Below are positions 26,558 to 33,859 of a DNA stretch of 64,000 nucleotides, one piece after another; within the stretch, counting starts at the first letter, position 1, and every line of letters begins with the position of its first letter. The DNA is from Streptomyces endophytica (GTDB taxonomy: Bacteria > Actinomycetota > Actinomycetes > Streptomycetales > Streptomycetaceae), in assembly GCF_026153355.1 (NCBI RefSeq), contig NZ_CP110636.1, positions 3,534,001 to 3,598,000 of the forward strand, read 5' to 3'. The notes beneath the pieces were generated by a model. That model was not told where the DNA came from. It saw only the letters and a list, made by a program, of their open reading frames with translations, and searched no databases. The translations under genes and the position numbers were made by a program.

Positions 26558-26733
26558 GTGACATCTGCTTGAGGTTGCAACGATGTCCGCGCAGCAGGTT
26601 TCGAATCCTGCTATGTCGCCTCCCTACGGTGCGTCAGGGCCTCGCGCGTTCCCGGCGCACGGTGGTGAGGCCAGGGGAACTCACATCGACATGCCGATGC
26701 ATCGGCAACGCACCAACCCCGAGAGGGACGATC
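26558..26733 (+). ncRNA. Structured leader or small RNA with tRNA-like fold and pseudoknot
   Basis: GTGACAT (26558-26564) can pair with ATGTCGC (26613-26619), which directly follows a T-arm-like hairpin AGCAGG...CCTGCT with loop TTTCGAAT (26593-26612). Together these resemble the acceptor and T-arm of a tRNA, but only ~63 bases are enclosed and no D-arm is present. Downstream, GTGCG (26629-26633) with CGCAC (26656-26660) and GGCCTC (26638-26643) with GAGGCC (26667-26672) interleave as an H-type pseudoknot, and a 16-bp palindrome TGCCGATGCATCGGCA lies at 26692-26707. It could be the 5' leader of the secreted-protein gene at 26734 or an independent RNA. Confidence 0.4.
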
Positions 26734-26979
26734 ATGCGCGCGAAGATCAGGTCCCACCGCATAGTCGCGGCACTGTGCGCAGTGCCCTTCCTCGTGCTCG
26801 CCGGAGCCGGCGCCGCCAGCGCGGCTCCCGCCGCCGCACCGGCGGCCGCACCCACCCACGCCTCCGCCCACGGATGGGGCTGTGACGACAACTGGCGCTG
26901 GGGTGGGGACTGCTACGACCACTTCGGCTACGACCACTTCGGCTACGGCCACGGAATCAGCGTCATCATCATCGGCTGA
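26734..26979 (+). CDS. Small secreted protein, unknown
   Basis: 81 residues from ATG 26734 (GAGAGGGACG upstream). A clear signal peptide (MRAKIRSHRIVAALCAVPFLVLAG, cleavage near ASAAP) and an Ala/Pro-rich stretch lead to a short mature part rich in aromatics, His, Gly and Asp with two cysteines (GWGCDDNWRWGGDC) and a duplicated YDHFG element. It ends in a hydrophobic ISVIIIG. Size and export recall chaplin- or SapB-like surface proteins but the chaplin motif is absent. The long structured leader suggests post-transcriptional control. Confidence 0.7.
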   Translation: MRAKIRSHRIVAALCAVPFLVLAGAGAASAAPAAAPAAAPTHASAHGWGCDDNWRWGGDCYDHFGYDHFGYGHGISVIIIG

Positions 26980-27016
26980 CCATCCGAGCCGCTGGACGCC
27001 CGAAGACCTCCTACCC

Positions 27017-27048
27017 CAGGGGGCCGGCCCGCACGGGTCGGCCCCCTG
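27017..27048. terminator. Strong bidirectional terminator
   Basis: A 14-bp stem starting CAGGGGGCC and ending GGCCCCCTG, with one G-T pair and loop GCAC. It lies between the secreted-protein gene and the convergent glycosyltransferase gene. Confidence 0.85.
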
Positions 27049-27153
27049 TCGTCGTGCCGGGCCGCCGGACGTTGGCGACGCGTCCGGGCAGCGCCGATCG
27101 GCCACACGGGTCAGACGGCCGGTGCTGGGCTCCGGCCGGGGGCCGCGCGGGCG

Positions 27154-28029
27154 TCAGATGACCGGGGGGCGGCCGAGGCGGGTCATGCGCCAGACCGTGC
27201 GCCAGCGCATCGGGTGGCGTGGGCCGCAGGGGGTGCGGACGCCTTCGGCGAAGCCGGCGGCCCAGGCCCGTAGACCGGCGGCCGAGCGGCTGCGGACGGC
27301 CGTCAGTGCGGCCCATACGCCGAGGTAGACCGGCACCAGCAGGGCCGGGAGGTGCCGCTTGGCGAGCCAGACGCGGTTGCGGGCGACCATGCGGTGGTAC
27401 ACCGCGTGCCGGGTGGGTGAGGTGTACGGGTGCTGGAGCACGAGCTCCGGGGCGTAGCGGATGTGCCAGCCGTCGTCCAGGGCCCGCCAGGCGAGGTCGG
27501 TCTCCTCGTGTGCGTAGAAGAAGTCGTCCGGCCAGCCGCCGATGCGGTCCAGCATGGGCAGCGAGAGGGAGTGCCCGCCGCCGAGGAAGGTGGTGACCAG
27601 GCCGCCGCGCGCGGGGTCGCCGACCCGTAGGCGGGGGACGTGCCGGCGCTGGGTACGGCCCCGCTCGTCGGCGATGCGGAAGCTGACGATGCCCAACTGC
27701 GGGTCGGCGGAGTGCAGTTCGGCGAGCCGGCGGAAGACGTCGGGGCTGATCAGCAGGCCGTCGTCGTCGAGGTCGACCACCAGGTCGACGTCCCCGAGCT
27801 TGCGCAGTTCGTCCAGGGCCACGTTTCTGCCGCCGGCGACGCCGAGGTTCTCGCTCAGCTCGATCCCCACGGCGCCGTGCGGCAGGGGTGGCAGCGGCGA
27901 GCCGTTCCCGACCACCACGACGTGGGCCGGCGCGAGGTCCTGCTTGGCGACCGAATCCAGCAGGGCCCGGAGTTCGGCGGGGCGGTTTCCCATGGTGAGG
28001 ATGGCGACGCCTACGCGCAGAGGGGGCAC
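27154..28029 (-). CDS. Glycosyltransferase family 2
   Basis: A 291-residue GT-A glycosyltransferase from GTG 28029 (GGAG 9 bases upstream). It starts VPPLRVGVAILTMGNRPAELRALLDSV and has the usual NLGVAGGRNVALDE and metal-binding DLVVDLDDDGLL motifs, then GGWPDDFFYAHEETDLAWRA, and a basic C-terminal region with a hydrophobic patch (LPALLVPVYLGVWAAL), so it probably sits at the membrane. It resembles rhamnosyl- or galactosyltransferases of cell-surface polysaccharides; donor and acceptor are not predictable. The frame is open upstream through a repeat region, but the residues there (Pro/Arg repeats) look non-coding. Confidence 0.87.
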   Translation of the reverse strand: MPPLRVGVAILTMGNRPAELRALLDSVAKQDLAPAHVVVVGNGSPLPPLPHGAVGIELSENLGVAGGRNVALDELRKLGDVDLVVDLDDDGLLISPDVFRRLAELHSADPQLGIVSFRIADERGRTQRRHVPRLRVGDPARGGLVTTFLGGGHSLSLPMLDRIGGWPDDFFYAHEETDLAWRALDDGWHIRYAPELVLQHPYTSPTRHAVYHRMVARNRVWLAKRHLPALLVPVYLGVWAALTAVRSRSAAGLRAWAAGFAEGVRTPCGPRHPMRWRTVWRMTRLGRPPVI

Positions 28030-28097
28030 GGGCGGAGACTCCGTTCTCGGCGGTCCCCCGGAGTGTCCGGAGCGTGCGGTCCCGGTGATCCGCGGTG

Positions 28098-28203
28098 GTT
28101 CCGACGGGTCGTTCCGGGGGTTCCGGTGGGCGTTCCGGGGCGGTTCTGGTGGGACGTTCCGGGGCGTTCTGGGGGGGCGTTCCGGGCGAATCGTTCCGGA
28201 TGG
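28098..28203. repeat. Degenerate GTTCCGGGG repeats in a divergent intergenic region
   Basis: At least eight imperfect copies of CGTTCCGGGGG-like units, spaced about 9-17 bp, fill the middle of the 303-base gap between the GT2 gene (minus) and the cupin gene (plus). The rest of the gap shows no gene. Confidence 0.65.
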
Positions 28204-28332
28204 TAGTCGTCGGGCGGGACGGTTGCGGGCCACGGCACCGGTACGGCGACATTTCGTCCGGGGGAGGGCGGGCGCACGATGGAAGGGGTGGGGGAATCCG
28301 GGAACGACAGGGGGCGGAGGGAGGTATTCCTC

Positions 28333-28689
28333 ATGATGGAGGTCAAACCGATCGACAAGCCCGATGAGCGGCGGGACTTTCCCCGGGGCCACCTGGAGGC
28401 CCTGCATCTGACCGGCCTGGACTTCGCGGTGGCCACGTTCGAGCCGGGCTGGCGCTGGTCGGAGTCGGTGGCCCCGATCGCCGGGACGGACAGCTGCGAG
28501 GTCCACCACAACGGCTTCGTGGTCCAGGGACGGATGCGCGTGCGGATGAACGACGGCGCGGAGACCGAGGTGGGGCCCGGCGACGTCTTCGTCTGCCCGG
28601 CCGGTCACGATGCCTGGGTGGTCGGCGACGAACAGGCCGTGGTGTACGACTTCGCGGGCGGTATGGCGAAGGACTATGCGAAGGAGTGA
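28333..28689 (+). CDS. Cupin-domain protein
   Basis: 118 residues from ATG 28333, with GGAGG 8-9 bases upstream (a second ATG follows at once). The cupin core is complete: FEPGWRWSESVAPIAGTDSCEVHHNGFVVQG, then VGPGDVFVCPAGHDAWVVGDE. Three histidines could bind a metal. Homologues in actinobacteria are unassigned or called cupin/mannose isomerase-like; function unknown. Divergent from the GT2 gene. Confidence 0.8.
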   Translation: MMEVKPIDKPDERRDFPRGHLEALHLTGLDFAVATFEPGWRWSESVAPIAGTDSCEVHHNGFVVQGRMRVRMNDGAETEVGPGDVFVCPAGHDAWVVGDEQAVVYDFAGGMAKDYAKE

Positions 28690-28820
28690 GCGCGGGAGCG
28701 CTGAAGTGATGGCCGTCGGCGGCCGGCTGCGCGTGAGCGCCTGACCCCGTTCCCCCTTCTCTCGGTATGCGGCATTCTGTTTCCATCCATCGGAATGCTT
28801 AGGGAGGCTGGGTCAGGCGT

Positions 28821-29657
28821 ATGGCCATGCGTGGGAGCAGGAGCGGCGACGGCGGGCGTGCGGCGGGGGACTCCGGGATGACGCGGGAGGAGTTGCGCGG
28901 GGCACTCGATGCGTCCATGGCGCGGCTGGCCGGCACCGTCGCGGGGCTGACCGACCAACAGGTCGGCGGGGCGACACTGATCCCGCCGTGGACCCGGGGA
29001 CATGTGCTGACCCATCTCGCGCGGGCCACCGACAGTCTTTGCCGGCTGCTGGAGGGCGCGCGTACGGGTGCGGCGATTCCGCAGTACCCGAGCATGGCGG
29101 CCCGCGCGGCGGAGATCGAGGCCGGGGCGGACCGCCCGGTGGCCGCGCTGGCGGAAGACCTGGCGGGGAGCGCGGAACGGTTCGCGACGGCCCTCCGGGC
29201 GCTGCCCGAAGCGGCGTGGCAGGCGCGGGTGCGGATGCGTACGGGGGAGACGCGGACGCCGGCCGGCCTGATGGAGACCCGGCTGCGCGAACTGGAGATT
29301 CACCACGCGGACCTGGACGCCGGCTACACCTTCGCGGACATCCCGGCGGGCACGGTGCGCTGGATCCTGGACGACATCGTCGCGGCCCTCGCCCGCCGGG
29401 AAGCGGATGCGGAGAAGGGTGCGGAAATGGGTGCGGGGGCGGATGGGGACGGTGCGGGGCGGGCGTCGGCGGTGCGGATCGAGGCGACGGACGCGGACTT
29501 CGCCCGCGCCATCGGGAGCGGCGACGGTGGCGAGGGCCCGGTCGTGCTGGGCCGATCGGCTGATCTGCTGGCCTGGCTGACGGGGCGCAGCCCGGCCGGG
29601 GCGGGGCTGGCCACCTCCGGCGGAGCGGGGGTGCCCTCGCCGCCGTATTGGATATGA
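28821..29657 (+). CDS. Maleylpyruvate isomerase-family mycothiol-dependent enzyme
   Basis: A 278-residue DinB/MDMPI-fold protein. After the helix EELRGALDASMARLAGTVAGLTDQQ come the metal-ligand-type motif RGHVLTHLARATDSL, and LRELEIHHADLDAGY, which match the family that uses mycothiol in place of glutathione. The C-terminal MDMPI domain is shorter and holds a Gly/Asp-rich insert. The substrate is unknown; members act on maleylpyruvate or take part in thiol transfer. ATG 28821 has AGGGAGG about 13 bases upstream; ATG 28878 is an alternative start. Confidence 0.8.
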   Translation: MAMRGSRSGDGGRAAGDSGMTREELRGALDASMARLAGTVAGLTDQQVGGATLIPPWTRGHVLTHLARATDSLCRLLEGARTGAAIPQYPSMAARAAEIEAGADRPVAALAEDLAGSAERFATALRALPEAAWQARVRMRTGETRTPAGLMETRLRELEIHHADLDAGYTFADIPAGTVRWILDDIVAALARREADAEKGAEMGAGADGDGAGRASAVRIEATDADFARAIGSGDGGEGPVVLGRSADLLAWLTGRSPAGAGLATSGGAGVPSPPYWI

Positions 29658-29755
29658 GGCCGTCGGGCACGGGGAGGGCGGCCGCCGGCGTGTGTCTTCC
29701 CACGTGGATCGGGATGTCTAGGAATGCTGTCGGTGGGCAGGGGAGCGGGGCGGTC

Positions 29756-29829
29756 CGGCGTACGGATGCGCCGCGGCGTACCGAATGCGCCGCGGCGTGC
29801 GGAAACGTCACGGCGTACGGAATACCTGG
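29756..29829. repeat. Four tandem ~18-19-bp units upstream of trxA
   Basis: Units at 29756, 29774, 29793 and 29811 each begin CGGCGTACGGA or close to it. The last unit contributes the -35 of the SigR-type promoter. No gene lies in the 243 bases before trxA. Confidence 0.7.
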
Positions 29830-29844
29830 CGGGGCGAACCCGTT
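29819..29844 (+). promoter_or_regulatory. trxA: SigR-type promoter of trxA
   Basis: GGAAT (29819-29823), exactly 18 bases, GTT (29842-29844). This matches the known Streptomyces SigR consensus (GGAAT-N18/19-GTT), the thiol-stress sigma factor that drives thioredoxin genes. It lies about 57 bases upstream of the trxA ATG. Confidence 0.75.
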
Positions 29845-29900
29845 TCCGCAGCCGGAGACCGCGCGAACAGCAGCACATCCTCGACAGAAGCAGGGAATAC

Positions 29901-30293
29901 ATGAGCACCGTTGAGCTCACCAAGGAAAACTTCGACGAGATCGTCTCCGGGAACGATTTCGTGCTGATCGACTTCTGGGCCGAGTGGTGCGGCCCCTGCA
30001 AGCAGTTCGGCCCGGTCTTCGAGCGCTCCTCGGAGAAGCACGACGACCTGATCTTCGCCAAGGTCGACACGGAGGCGCAGCCCGAGCTCGCGCAGGCCTT
30101 CCAGATCCAGTCCATCCCGACGGTGATGATCGTCCGGGACAACATCGCGGTGTTCGCCCAGCCGGGTGCGCTGCCCGAGGCGGCGCTGGAGGACGTGATC
30201 GGCCAGGCCCGTGCGCTGGACATGGACGAGGTCCGGGCGTCGGTCGCCGAGGCCCAGAACAGCGAGCAGGCGCAGGGCGGGGCGGCCCAGTAG
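29901..30293 (+). CDS. trxA: Thioredoxin
   Basis: A 130-residue thioredoxin with the active site WCGPC at residues 29-33 and the usual cis-proline region IPTVMIV. A ~25-residue acidic/Gln-rich C-terminal tail extends beyond the fold. It reduces protein disulfides using thioredoxin reductase, which is not in the window. A SigR-type promoter upstream predicts induction by diamide-like thiol oxidation. The next gene starts 11 bases after the stop, so the phosphatase is probably co-transcribed. Confidence 0.95.
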   Translation: MSTVELTKENFDEIVSGNDFVLIDFWAEWCGPCKQFGPVFERSSEKHDDLIFAKVDTEAQPELAQAFQIQSIPTVMIVRDNIAVFAQPGALPEAALEDVIGQARALDMDEVRASVAEAQNSEQAQGGAAQ

Positions 30294-30304
30294 GCTCAGG
30301 GCTC

Positions 30305-30901
30305 GTGAGCGAGCTACTTCTGGTCCGGCACGGCGAAACCGAGTGGAGCCGGGACGGCCGACACACCAGTTGGACCGACCTGCCGCTGACCTCCGTCGGT
30401 GAGGAGCAGGCCCGCGCACTGCGGCCGCTGCTGTCGGGCCGGAAGATCGCGCAGGTGCACGCCAGCCCGATGGTGCGGGCACTGCGCACCGCCGAGCTGG
30501 CGGGCCTCCCGCAGCCGCGGATAGACCCCGACCTGCGGGAATGGGACTACGGCGGCTACGAGGGCGTCGCCACCTCAGACATCCACCGCGGCCGGCCCGG
30601 CTGGTACCTCTTCTCCGACGGTGTCGTCCCCGGCCCCGACGGGCACACCGGCGAGTCGCCCGAGCAGGTCGGGGCGCGCGCCGACCGGGTGCTGGGCCGG
30701 CTCGACCCGGAACTGCGGGCCGGCCGGGGCGATGTGGTGCTGGTGGCGCACGCGCACTTCCTGCGGGTGCTGGCCGCCCGCCGGCTCGGGCTGCCGGCCG
30801 CCGCGGGCGGGCTGTTCACGTTCGAGACGGGCGCGGTCGGCGTCCTGGGGACGGAACACGACCGCCCGGCCGTGGTGGCGTGGAACACCCGTCATCCGTA
30901 A
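30305..30901 (+). CDS. Histidine phosphatase family protein
   Basis: A 198-residue phosphoglycerate-mutase-like acid phosphatase. The catalytic LLVRHGETEWS is at residues 5-15 (His9), with HASPMVRALRTAELAG, REWDYGGYEG and the second catalytic histidine in VVLVAHAHFLRVLAA. The family spans broad-specificity phosphatases and sugar-phosphatases; the substrate is unknown. It follows trxA closely and may share the SigR promoter. Confidence 0.9.
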   Translation: MSELLLVRHGETEWSRDGRHTSWTDLPLTSVGEEQARALRPLLSGRKIAQVHASPMVRALRTAELAGLPQPRIDPDLREWDYGGYEGVATSDIHRGRPGWYLFSDGVVPGPDGHTGESPEQVGARADRVLGRLDPELRAGRGDVVLVAHAHFLRVLAARRLGLPAAAGGLFTFETGAVGVLGTEHDRPAVVAWNTRHP

Positions 30902-30923
30902 CGGAACACCCGTCAGGGGACCC
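30882..30923. repeat. 21-bp tandem repeat including the phosphatase stop codon
   Basis: GGAACACCCGTCA occurs at 30882-30894 (inside the gene end) and at 30903-30915, just past the TAA. The gene's last codons have thus been duplicated downstream. Confidence 0.7.
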
Positions 30924-30942
30924 GGGTGTTCCCGCCTGTCCA

Positions 30943-31032
30943 AGGCGCCACCGGATCCAGCTTCTACGGGGCCATCGGATCCAGGTGGACCCGCCCCTTC
31001 TACGGCGCCATCGGATCCAGGTGCAGCGGCTG
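30943..31032. repeat. 36-bp tandem repeat of the mbl 3' end
   Basis: Copies at 30961-30996 and 30997-31032, plus a partial copy from ~30943, all carry GCCATCGGATCCAG. On the minus strand the inner copy encodes the last residues LDPMAP and stop of mbl; the outer copies repeat these codons and the stop outside the gene. Confidence 0.8.
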
Positions 31033-32031
31033 CACCTTGCCCTCGATCATCGCGCCCAGCCCCATCACCGCGCAGGTGTCGGGGCGGTCCGCGGTGTGCA
31101 CCGGCATCGAGGTGGCCTGATGGATCATCGGCTCCAGGCCGGGGATCAGCGCGCTGCCCCCGGCGAGCACGATGCCGCGCTCGCCGAGGTCGGCGACCAG
31201 GTCGGGCGGGCAGCGGCGCAGCACGGCACTGATCCCGTCGAGGATCGCGGTCAGCGGCGTGGTGATGGCGTCCCGTACCCGCTCGGTGTCGATGTGCACC
31301 GAGCGCGCCATGCCGCTGACCACGTCCCGGCCGTGCACCTCGGTGGAGCCGGGGGTGAGCTCGTCCCCACCGGTGAGGATCAGGTGCAGCGGGCGTACGG
31401 ACTGGCCCGCCAGCATCAGTTCGTGGTGCAGCCGCAGGTGCTGGACCACCGCGTGGTCGATGGCGTTGCCGCCCACCGGCACGTTCTCCGCGGCCACGAT
31501 CGAGCCGAGCGAGAGCACCGCGACCTGCGTCGTCCCCGCACCGCACACCACGATCATGGTCGCCTCCGGCTGCTCCACCGGAAGCCCGGAGCCGACCGCG
31601 GCGGCCACCAGGGTGTCGACCAGTTCCACCCGGCGCGCGCCCAGCCCGGTGAGCGTCTCGACCGCGGCCCGCTGCGCCAGCGGCTCGCTCCCGTACGGCA
31701 GGCAGACCGCGGCCCGCATCGTGGGCCGGCGGCGCCAGGACTTGCGCAACTTGTCGCCGACCAGGGTGCGCAGCAGCCGCTGGGCCATGTCGATGTCGAC
31801 GACGGTGCCGCCGGAGACCGGGCGCACCACCCGGATGTAGTCCGGGGTGCGGCCGTCCATCACCTCCGCCTGCGCGCCGACGGCCAGCAGCGCACCGGTA
31901 CGGGTGTTGATGGCGGCGACGGTCGGTTCATCGACCACCAGCCCCTGGTTCTTCACATACACCCGGGTCCGGGCCGCACCGAGGTCGACGGCGGCCGAGC
32001 AGCGCCGCAGTTGGGCGAGGCTGATGGTCAT
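31000..32031 (-). CDS. mbl: MreB-like actin homologue (Mbl)
   Basis: A 343-residue member of the bacterial actin family, more divergent than MreB proper. Actin-fold motifs: AVDLGAARTRVYVKN (phosphate 1), VCGAGTTQVAVLSLG (phosphate 2), VLAGGSALIPGLEPMIHQAT (adenosine region). In S. coelicolor, MreB and Mbl act in spore-wall synthesis; this gene's position near hrdA/dnaG agrees with my memory of mbl there. ATG 32031 has GGGAGGAA upstream. It lies downstream of the glycan operon on the same strand but with a 206-base gap, so it may have its own promoter. Confidence 0.85.
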   Translation of the reverse strand: MTISLAQLRRCSAAVDLGAARTRVYVKNQGLVVDEPTVAAINTRTGALLAVGAQAEVMDGRTPDYIRVVRPVSGGTVVDIDMAQRLLRTLVGDKLRKSWRRRPTMRAAVCLPYGSEPLAQRAAVETLTGLGARRVELVDTLVAAAVGSGLPVEQPEATMIVVCGAGTTQVAVLSLGSIVAAENVPVGGNAIDHAVVQHLRLHHELMLAGQSVRPLHLILTGGDELTPGSTEVHGRDVVSGMARSVHIDTERVRDAITTPLTAILDGISAVLRRCPPDLVADLGERGIVLAGGSALIPGLEPMIHQATSMPVHTADRPDTCAVMGLGAMIEGKVQPLHLDPMAP

Positions 32032-32075
32032 GGGTGATTCCTCCCCGGTGGGCCGGTATGGACGAAAGCGCTCGT

Positions 32076-32126
32076 ACGGCCCGTTCACCGGACCGCTGAT
32101 ACGGCCCGATCACACGGACCGCTCGT
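32076..32126. repeat. 26-bp direct repeat upstream of mbl
   Basis: Two adjacent copies with cores ACGGCCCG and GGACCGCT lie in the 206-base region between the glycan operon and mbl. They could be an operator or simple duplication. Confidence 0.5.
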
Positions 32127-32237
32127 GCGCCATCCTCCGAGCGCCCGCACAACTCCGCCCGCCGAGAGCGTCCGGTCGGGGGACGGGCGGGGGCGGAACG
32201 GGGCGAACGGGTGACCGCGGGCGGGTGCGCGATCCGC

Positions 32238-32854
32238 TCAGTCGACCCGCCGCTGGTACAGCCCCCAGGTGAATTCCGCGATGAGATCCCGGGGCGTGCC
32301 GTCGGGCCCCGGGGCCTTGCAGGCCAGGCGCCAGCGGGTCGGGGCGCTGCCCTCCATCGGGCGGGCCGGGGGGAACGCGCGGGCGACCTCGTCGACCGTG
32401 CACGACCACGGAGCCAGGTCCGCGGTGGTGCGCAACTCGGGGGCGGCCGCTCCGGGGGCCCGGACGAGCCAGGCGTTCCAGACGGTGCCCCGGGCGGCGG
32501 TGAGTACCTCGAACCGCAGATCGGGCCAGAGCGGGACCGGCCAGAGCAGCGCCTCGCAGGTCAGATCGCCGATCCGGCGGGGGGTGACGGACTCGGGCGC
32601 ACCCAGCAGCGCCCGGTACGGCTGGACACCGCCGGCCCGCGAGGCGTGCATCCGCGCCTGCCAGCGGCGGTTGGCCTCCCGCATCTGCGCCCGCGACGCC
32701 CCAGCTCCCGCAGCGCGTCCTCGACCAGGCCGGGGTGGTGATCGGCCATCCGGCGCAGCAGCACGAGCTGGAACGCCAGCGGTCCGGGCAGGTCGGAGGG
32801 GGTGCCGGAGCCGGCGGGCGGGTCATTGTCAGTGGTGGGGTTCATGATGGACAT
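32238..32854 (-). CDS. Hypothetical protein at the end of the glycan operon, frameshifted in this sequence
   Basis: Two frames join: from ATG 32854 (or 32845), MNPTTDNDPPAG...LPGPLAFQLVLLRRMADHHPGLVEDALRELG, then after the C-run 32699-32702 the other frame continues ASRAQMREANRRWQARMHASRAGG through 32238. One missing base restores ~205 residues. I do not recognise the family; an alpha-helical N-terminus precedes a mixed domain with TCEALLWPVPLWPDLRFEVL and ending FTWGLYQRRVD. The start lies inside the end of the FkbM gene, so it is translationally coupled. Confidence 0.7.
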
Positions 32855-33638
32855 GGTCGTGGACGACGGGGGCCGCGGGGGGTCCGGGGCGCTCGCCGTC
32901 CGGAAGGAACAGCACGGAATTGACGTAGCGGCGGTGCGGGGCGAGGGAGCGCCTCAGCAGGCCGTGTTCGGCGACGTGGGAGGTGCGGGACTGATGGGCG
33001 GACAGATCGAAGTCGGCCAGTGGCAGCCAGCGGTCGTGCGGCAGGACCCAGCCGCGATAGCCGCGCGCCGCCGTCCAGTCCAGCACGGGCCGGAGCGGCT
33101 GGATGCGGTACTCCAACTCCACGAACAGCGCCGGGAGTTCCCGTTCGACGGTGCGCGCGGCGCCGCGCAGCACCGCCAGTTCGGCACCGTCCACGTCGAT
33201 CTTGATGAGCGTCACGGACGCCAGACCGAGCGCGTCCAGCGGCAGGCAGGGCACGTCGAGGGCGGCCGTGTGCAGATCACGGCGGACGAGCGAGGAGACC
33301 CCGCGGTCGCCGCGGCCGTCCGGGGGCAGCCAGAGGGTGGCGCAGCCTGCGTGGTCGGCGGCCGCGGCGGAGAGCACCTCGACATGAGGGGGCGTCACGG
33401 ACGCCAGCAGGCGGGCCAGATGGGGCACCGGCTCGAAGGTGACGACCCGGTCCGCGCGCCGGGCCAGCCGCCGGGTCCAGGGGCCGTACCACCCACCGAC
33501 GTCGACGGCCGTACCCCCCGGCGGGCAGAAATCGCCGAGGCGCCGCAGCTCCGGCTCGAAGCGCGGATAGAGCCCGGCGGCCAGCGCCGACACCAGCCGG
33601 GCCGGCAGCCGGGGTCCCAGCCGCGCGGCCAGCGTCAC
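32829..33638 (-). CDS. FkbM-family methyltransferase
   Basis: A 269-residue SAM methyltransferase of the FkbM type: AVDVGGWYGPWTRRLARRA (SAM motif I), VVTFEPVPHLARLL, and LIKIDVDGAELAVLRGA, the hallmark of the family. FkbM enzymes O-methylate sugars or polyketides. Here the context is envelope-glycan genes, so methylation of a sugar hydroxyl is likely (inference). GTG start overlaps the Trm112 stop by 4 bases. Confidence 0.88.
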   Translation of the reverse strand: MTLAARLGPRLPARLVSALAAGLYPRFEPELRRLGDFCPPGGTAVDVGGWYGPWTRRLARRADRVVTFEPVPHLARLLASVTPPHVEVLSAAAADHAGCATLWLPPDGRGDRGVSSLVRRDLHTAALDVPCLPLDALGLASVTLIKIDVDGAELAVLRGAARTVERELPALFVELEYRIQPLRPVLDWTAARGYRGWVLPHDRWLPLADFDLSAHQSRTSHVAEHGLLRRSLAPHRRYVNSVLFLPDGERPGPPAAPVVHDHVHHEPHH

Positions 33639-33859
33639 GGCCGCGGCTCCTGGTCCGTGAGCCGGTGCAGCAGACGGGCGTGTTCGGCGTCGGTGACCTG
33701 TTCACCGGAGGAGGGGAGGAGCTGGGGGATGCCGTCGAGGATCGGATAGCGGCGGCGCAGCCGGGGGTTGTAGAGGAGGTCCTCGGGGGTGAGGAGGGCG
33801 AGCGGGCCCTTGTCGAGCGGACAGACGAGGATCTTGAGCAGCGGGTCATCGGGCTTCAT
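33635..33859 (-). CDS. Trm112-family small protein
   Basis: 74 residues. The Trm112-like pattern is clear: LLKILVCPLDKGPLALL and PILDGIPQLLP. In eukaryotes Trm112 activates several methyltransferases; in bacteria such genes often neighbour glycosyltransferases or methyltransferases. Only one of the usual zinc-ribbon cysteine pairs is partly visible. Its place between EamA and FkbM genes, with 4-base overlaps on both sides, supports a role as a partner of a methyltransferase in the operon. Confidence 0.85.
   Translation of the reverse strand: MKPDDPLLKILVCPLDKGPLALLTPEDLLYNPRLRRRYPILDGIPQLLPSSGEQVTDAEHARLLHRLTDQEPRP

Noticed and set aside
26535..26624. Possible selenocysteine tRNA (about 90 bases, GGGAG...CTCCC ends)
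   Set aside because: No UCA anticodon loop, the outer stem has mismatches, and the promoter -10 would fall inside the gene.
26558..26733. c-di-AMP (ydaO) riboswitch or T-box leader
   Set aside because: I could not place the conserved ydaO segments or the T-box sequence; the tRNA-like arm and pseudoknot fit neither.
27154..28608. GT2 protein of 484 residues starting near 28608
   Set aside because: The added N-terminus is repeat-derived Pro/Arg sequence and overlaps the divergent cupin gene.
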